Source of the DNA: Blepharisma stoltei
Lineage: Eukaryota > Ciliophora > Heterotrichea > Heterotrichida > Blepharismidae
DNA: 64,000 nucleotides
Assembly (NCBI GenBank): GCA_914767885.1
Contig: CAJZBQ010000024.1
Coordinates: forward strand, 496,001 to 560,000
Direction of reading: 5' to 3'
This document shows positions 61,316 through 64,000 of the stretch, in pieces. The position numbers and the translations under genes were made by a program. Every line of letters starts with the position of its first letter. Position 1 is the stretch's first letter. Under the pieces are notes generated by a model. The model was given only the letters and a program-made list of their open reading frames with translations. It was not told the origin of the DNA and searched no databases.

Positions 61316-64000
61316 ATGAATTTTCTAGCATCAAAAATCCTATTAGCTTCTTTATTTATTCTTTCAATGACTTGCATCATATTTCTTGTATTCTCCTCTT
61401 ACCAGAATCAAAATTACATAAAAATCTCCCACTTTAAGAATGCTTTTGATATTGATGATCCTTATATTAAAGAAAGCTATTGGCTAAATACTTCTGAAAA
61501 ATCTGACATAGAGAATAAACCTATAAATATTTCTGATTCTTTGAATACCCAAACAAACCCAATTGATCATCGTAATAAATTAAACGATACACAGATTCCA
61601 AATAAAATTGATGAAAAAATAAAAAGTTCTGATACTTTTGAGATTTTCAAAAAAGATGAGGAAAATCATACAGAAGATAGGATTGAACAAAGCAATAAGG
61701 AAAATGATAAAGAAAATGCTGAATTTAGTGTTGGTGATGAAAATATTCCTCAAAATTATTGAAGTTTAGCAAAGAGTCTTATGGCTTGAAATGATGATGC
61801 AATTGACTCCATAAATACTGGAAAATTTGAAATGAGTCCTGACATTTCGAGTTTTAACAATGTCTCTTGTGTGCCGGATGCGCTTGGCATTAATTCAGCT
61901 GATTCTGTAAAATTTTATAACCCAAATATTACTTTTAAAAAATGCAATGATGGAAATCCTCCTTTTATGTGACTAGAAGAAAACAAGTGATTTTTATATA
62001 GTTCACTCGTAATGAATTGCACTGATGAACCCAAATATGCTCTTGGAAGTCCTCCAGAAAACGAGGTTTTAGGTCTGCCAATTGCCCATCGAAATAATTG
62101 GATTCCATATATGTCCCCAGTCGATATTGGAAACACTGAATATGTCTATGGCCGTTGTGGTGGTATTCATCAATCTATTCTAAAAAACAGAAGATCTGAA
62201 ACAGCTGCGGATAGAGCTAAAAATATAGCCTCCCAAATTAAGTCAAGCTTGAATTTAAAGCATGTAAGACCTTTAACTGTTGTCTATATCTTAATTGATT
62301 CAGTATCAAGATATCATTTTTATAGAAGCTTGCCAAAAACTATTGATTTTTTAAACACAGATCTTGTTTATGGAAAGTATAAAAATAATTTTGTTGGGTA
62401 TGATTTTATTATAAACAATGCAATCGGAGGGAATACTCCTCCTAATATGGAAACAATAATTTATGGCCACAATAAAACTGTTCATGATAAATTATTGGAT
62501 AAGGCTAATCCAAGAAGATGATATGATAAGCCAAAGTTTGATGAGGTTCAAAAAGAAGCAATCTGAAGGATTTTTGAGAATTATGGCTTTGTGACAGCAA
62601 TGGGATATGAAACTGTATGGGAATATGCTTCAACTATGTATGGCCGATATGTTTATACTGACCATAGGATTTTTAATTTTATTACTGCTGGATCTCCACT
62701 ATTTCGATATAAAGATAACACAGAAAAGCAGCGATGCTACGGAACAAAAGATCTTCATCGCCATTTATTTGAATATACAATAGACTTTATAGACAACTAT
62801 TCAGAAATAAATAAATTCATTTATTTACACCTTTCGGAAGCTCATGAAATGACTGGAACCGTCATTCGTACAGTTGATTCTGATCTAATTTGACTCCTCT
62901 CTTCAATATTTGAAAGATTCAACGCAAAGACAGATGAGGATGTGGTGATACTACTTGGATCTGATCATGGATTATATTCATCCAATTGGGATGATCGCTT
63001 TGAAAGTACAATGGAAAATCATCTACCTTTTCAGTTTCTATTTGCAAATAAAAAGATTATTTCGAGATTAGGCCCTCATACAAATGAAATTTTAAGAAAA
63101 AATACACAAAGGATCGTAGGGAGATTTGACTGATTTTTGACTTTAAGGCAGCTTGCTGTTACTCCTTATACTAGATTAACTGATACAAGCTTTATATATA
63201 ATGAATGAAAACAAAATATTCCAGCTTCTAATGCTCATAGTGTATTTGTAGAAAAATCGCTTGACAATAGAACTTGTAGTGAGCTTGATACAACTGAAAA
63301 TCATTGCAGCTGCCCAAACTGAAAAAATATTGATAAAAATGATGAAGAGAAATATTTTCATGCCAAAACTTTAATCGACCTAGGAATGAATTTAATAAAT
63401 GCTCAAATCAATAAAACCAAGGCTTCCCATTATTGTGAATCTTTAAGTTTTAAAGAAGTAATTGAAATGAAATTTTTAAATTGGAGTGATACAGCTTTTA
63501 TAAAATTGCTCAGATATAAAATCATTATCCATGTCAATGAAGATAAAAATGCATTATTTAAGATATATGGACAAATTTCCAATTCAAAAGACCTCCAAAA
63601 GGAAGATGAAACCCACCCAGTTATTCAGACCCCTTTTTATAGCTCTATTGACTATGCCCAATTAAGAAAAATTGAAAGAATTAATTTTAATCATAATTAT
63701 TGCAATCAAATTGGAAAAGAGCATAGCATTGATGAAGGATGATGCATTTGTAGTGAGCGTGGACTGGAAAATTTCTTTAAAAATGATAAATTGGTTAACC
63801 AGTATTTGAGAACCAAAACAAGATTTTCTATCAATGTTGGATCTAAAAGCTCAAGTTGTGAAACAACTTGTAATAAAATAAACAAAGGATGTGAAAATCT
63901 TGAGTTCGCATTATTAAACTCTAAGAAATTCTTGCAAGAATACTGGCTAGACTATGTAACTAATGATAAAGATTACATAATTATCAAAGAAGCCATATAC
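61316..64000 (+). CDS. DUF229-family (sulfatase-like) type II membrane protein (partial)
   Basis: ATG 61316, N-terminal membrane anchor (ILLASLFILSMTCIIFLVF), Asn/Asp/Lys/Glu-rich stalk, then the DUF229 ectodomain: VVYILIDSVSRYHFYRSLPKT, NAIGGNTPPNMETIIYGHN, YLHLSEAHEMTGT, VVILLGSDHG. Many UGA=Trp codons (for example 61762, 61972, 62519) and many cysteines in the C-terminal part. No insertion elements. Runs off the right edge. Likely acts on the cell surface or in the secretory pathway; the family's alkaline-phosphatase-like fold suggests phosphate or sulfate ester chemistry, which is inferred. Confidence 0.85.

Noticed and set aside
1-64000. Interrupted genes as pseudogenes
   Set aside because: Breaks coincide with UGA codons at conserved Trp sites, 15-nt introns, or TA- or duplication-bounded inserts whose removal restores conserved motifs, so germline organisation explains them better than decay.
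1-64000. CRISPR arrays, bacterial operons, ribosome binding sites
   Set aside because: No regularly spaced short repeats with unique spacers; the gene content and introns are eukaryotic.

Overview
This window reads as germline (micronuclear) DNA of a heterotrich ciliate, most likely Blepharisma. Three things point there. UGA sits in-frame at conserved tryptophan positions (MORN repeats, the small GTPases, the sterol desaturase-like protein), while UAA and UAG remain stops. Introns are only 15 nt (GTAAN..TAG type; one apparent 17 nt). Almost every gene is interrupted by TA-bounded AT-rich inserts whose removal restores the reading frame exactly, which is how internal eliminated sequences (IESs) behave. 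MITE-rich IESs have been described for Blepharisma; I say this from memory and not from a search. A standard-code gene finder would break nearly every gene here.

Layout. 1-5,052: one large minus-strand chromatin protein (three PHD-type fingers, PLU-1-like helices, TFIIS-central-like domain) running off the left edge. 5,053-12,100: a sperm-tail PG-rich repeat protein, a small acylated IQ protein and a MORN protein, with repeats between them. 14,050-17,307: an amidohydrolase-like protein with a degraded active site. 18,330-29,034: a dense minus-strand array (small hypothetical genes, Ras-like GTPase, secreted coiled-coil protein, PDK1-like kinase, GTPBP1-like GTPase, TPR/IQ protein, cytochrome c). 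29,391-40,026: plus-strand genes (coiled coil, cyclin, STK32/YANK-like kinase, possible mS38, Glu-rich protein, proteasome alpha1). 40,071-45,490: MFS transporter, tRNA-Ser(GCU), sterol desaturase-like, VTT/DedA and FUN14 proteins. 45,601-59,454: a second MORN protein, MOB1, a Rab, a MAPEG protein and several ciliate-type hypotheticals. 61,316-64,000: a DUF229 membrane protein running off the right edge. Many products fit cilia/cytoskeleton and signalling (STPGR, MORN, IQ, MOB1, AGC kinases, Ras/Rab).

Mobile DNA has three layers. (i) A MITE family of about 200-390 bp, ends TTACTCCC..GGGAGTAA with repeated CTCCGTGAGCGAAC motifs, at least 13 copies, eight of them inside genes. (ii) Other TA-bounded IESs, some with terminal inverted repeats and nested elements. 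(iii) GC-richer SINE-like elements of about 300-530 bp flanked by 8-21 bp direct repeats, several in exons; removing the element plus one repeat copy restores the frame, and almost every such repeat contains a TA. The most striking single case is a MITE lying inside a 15-nt intron (38,063-38,377). All junctions are inferred from reading frame and repeats, because no somatic sequence was available.
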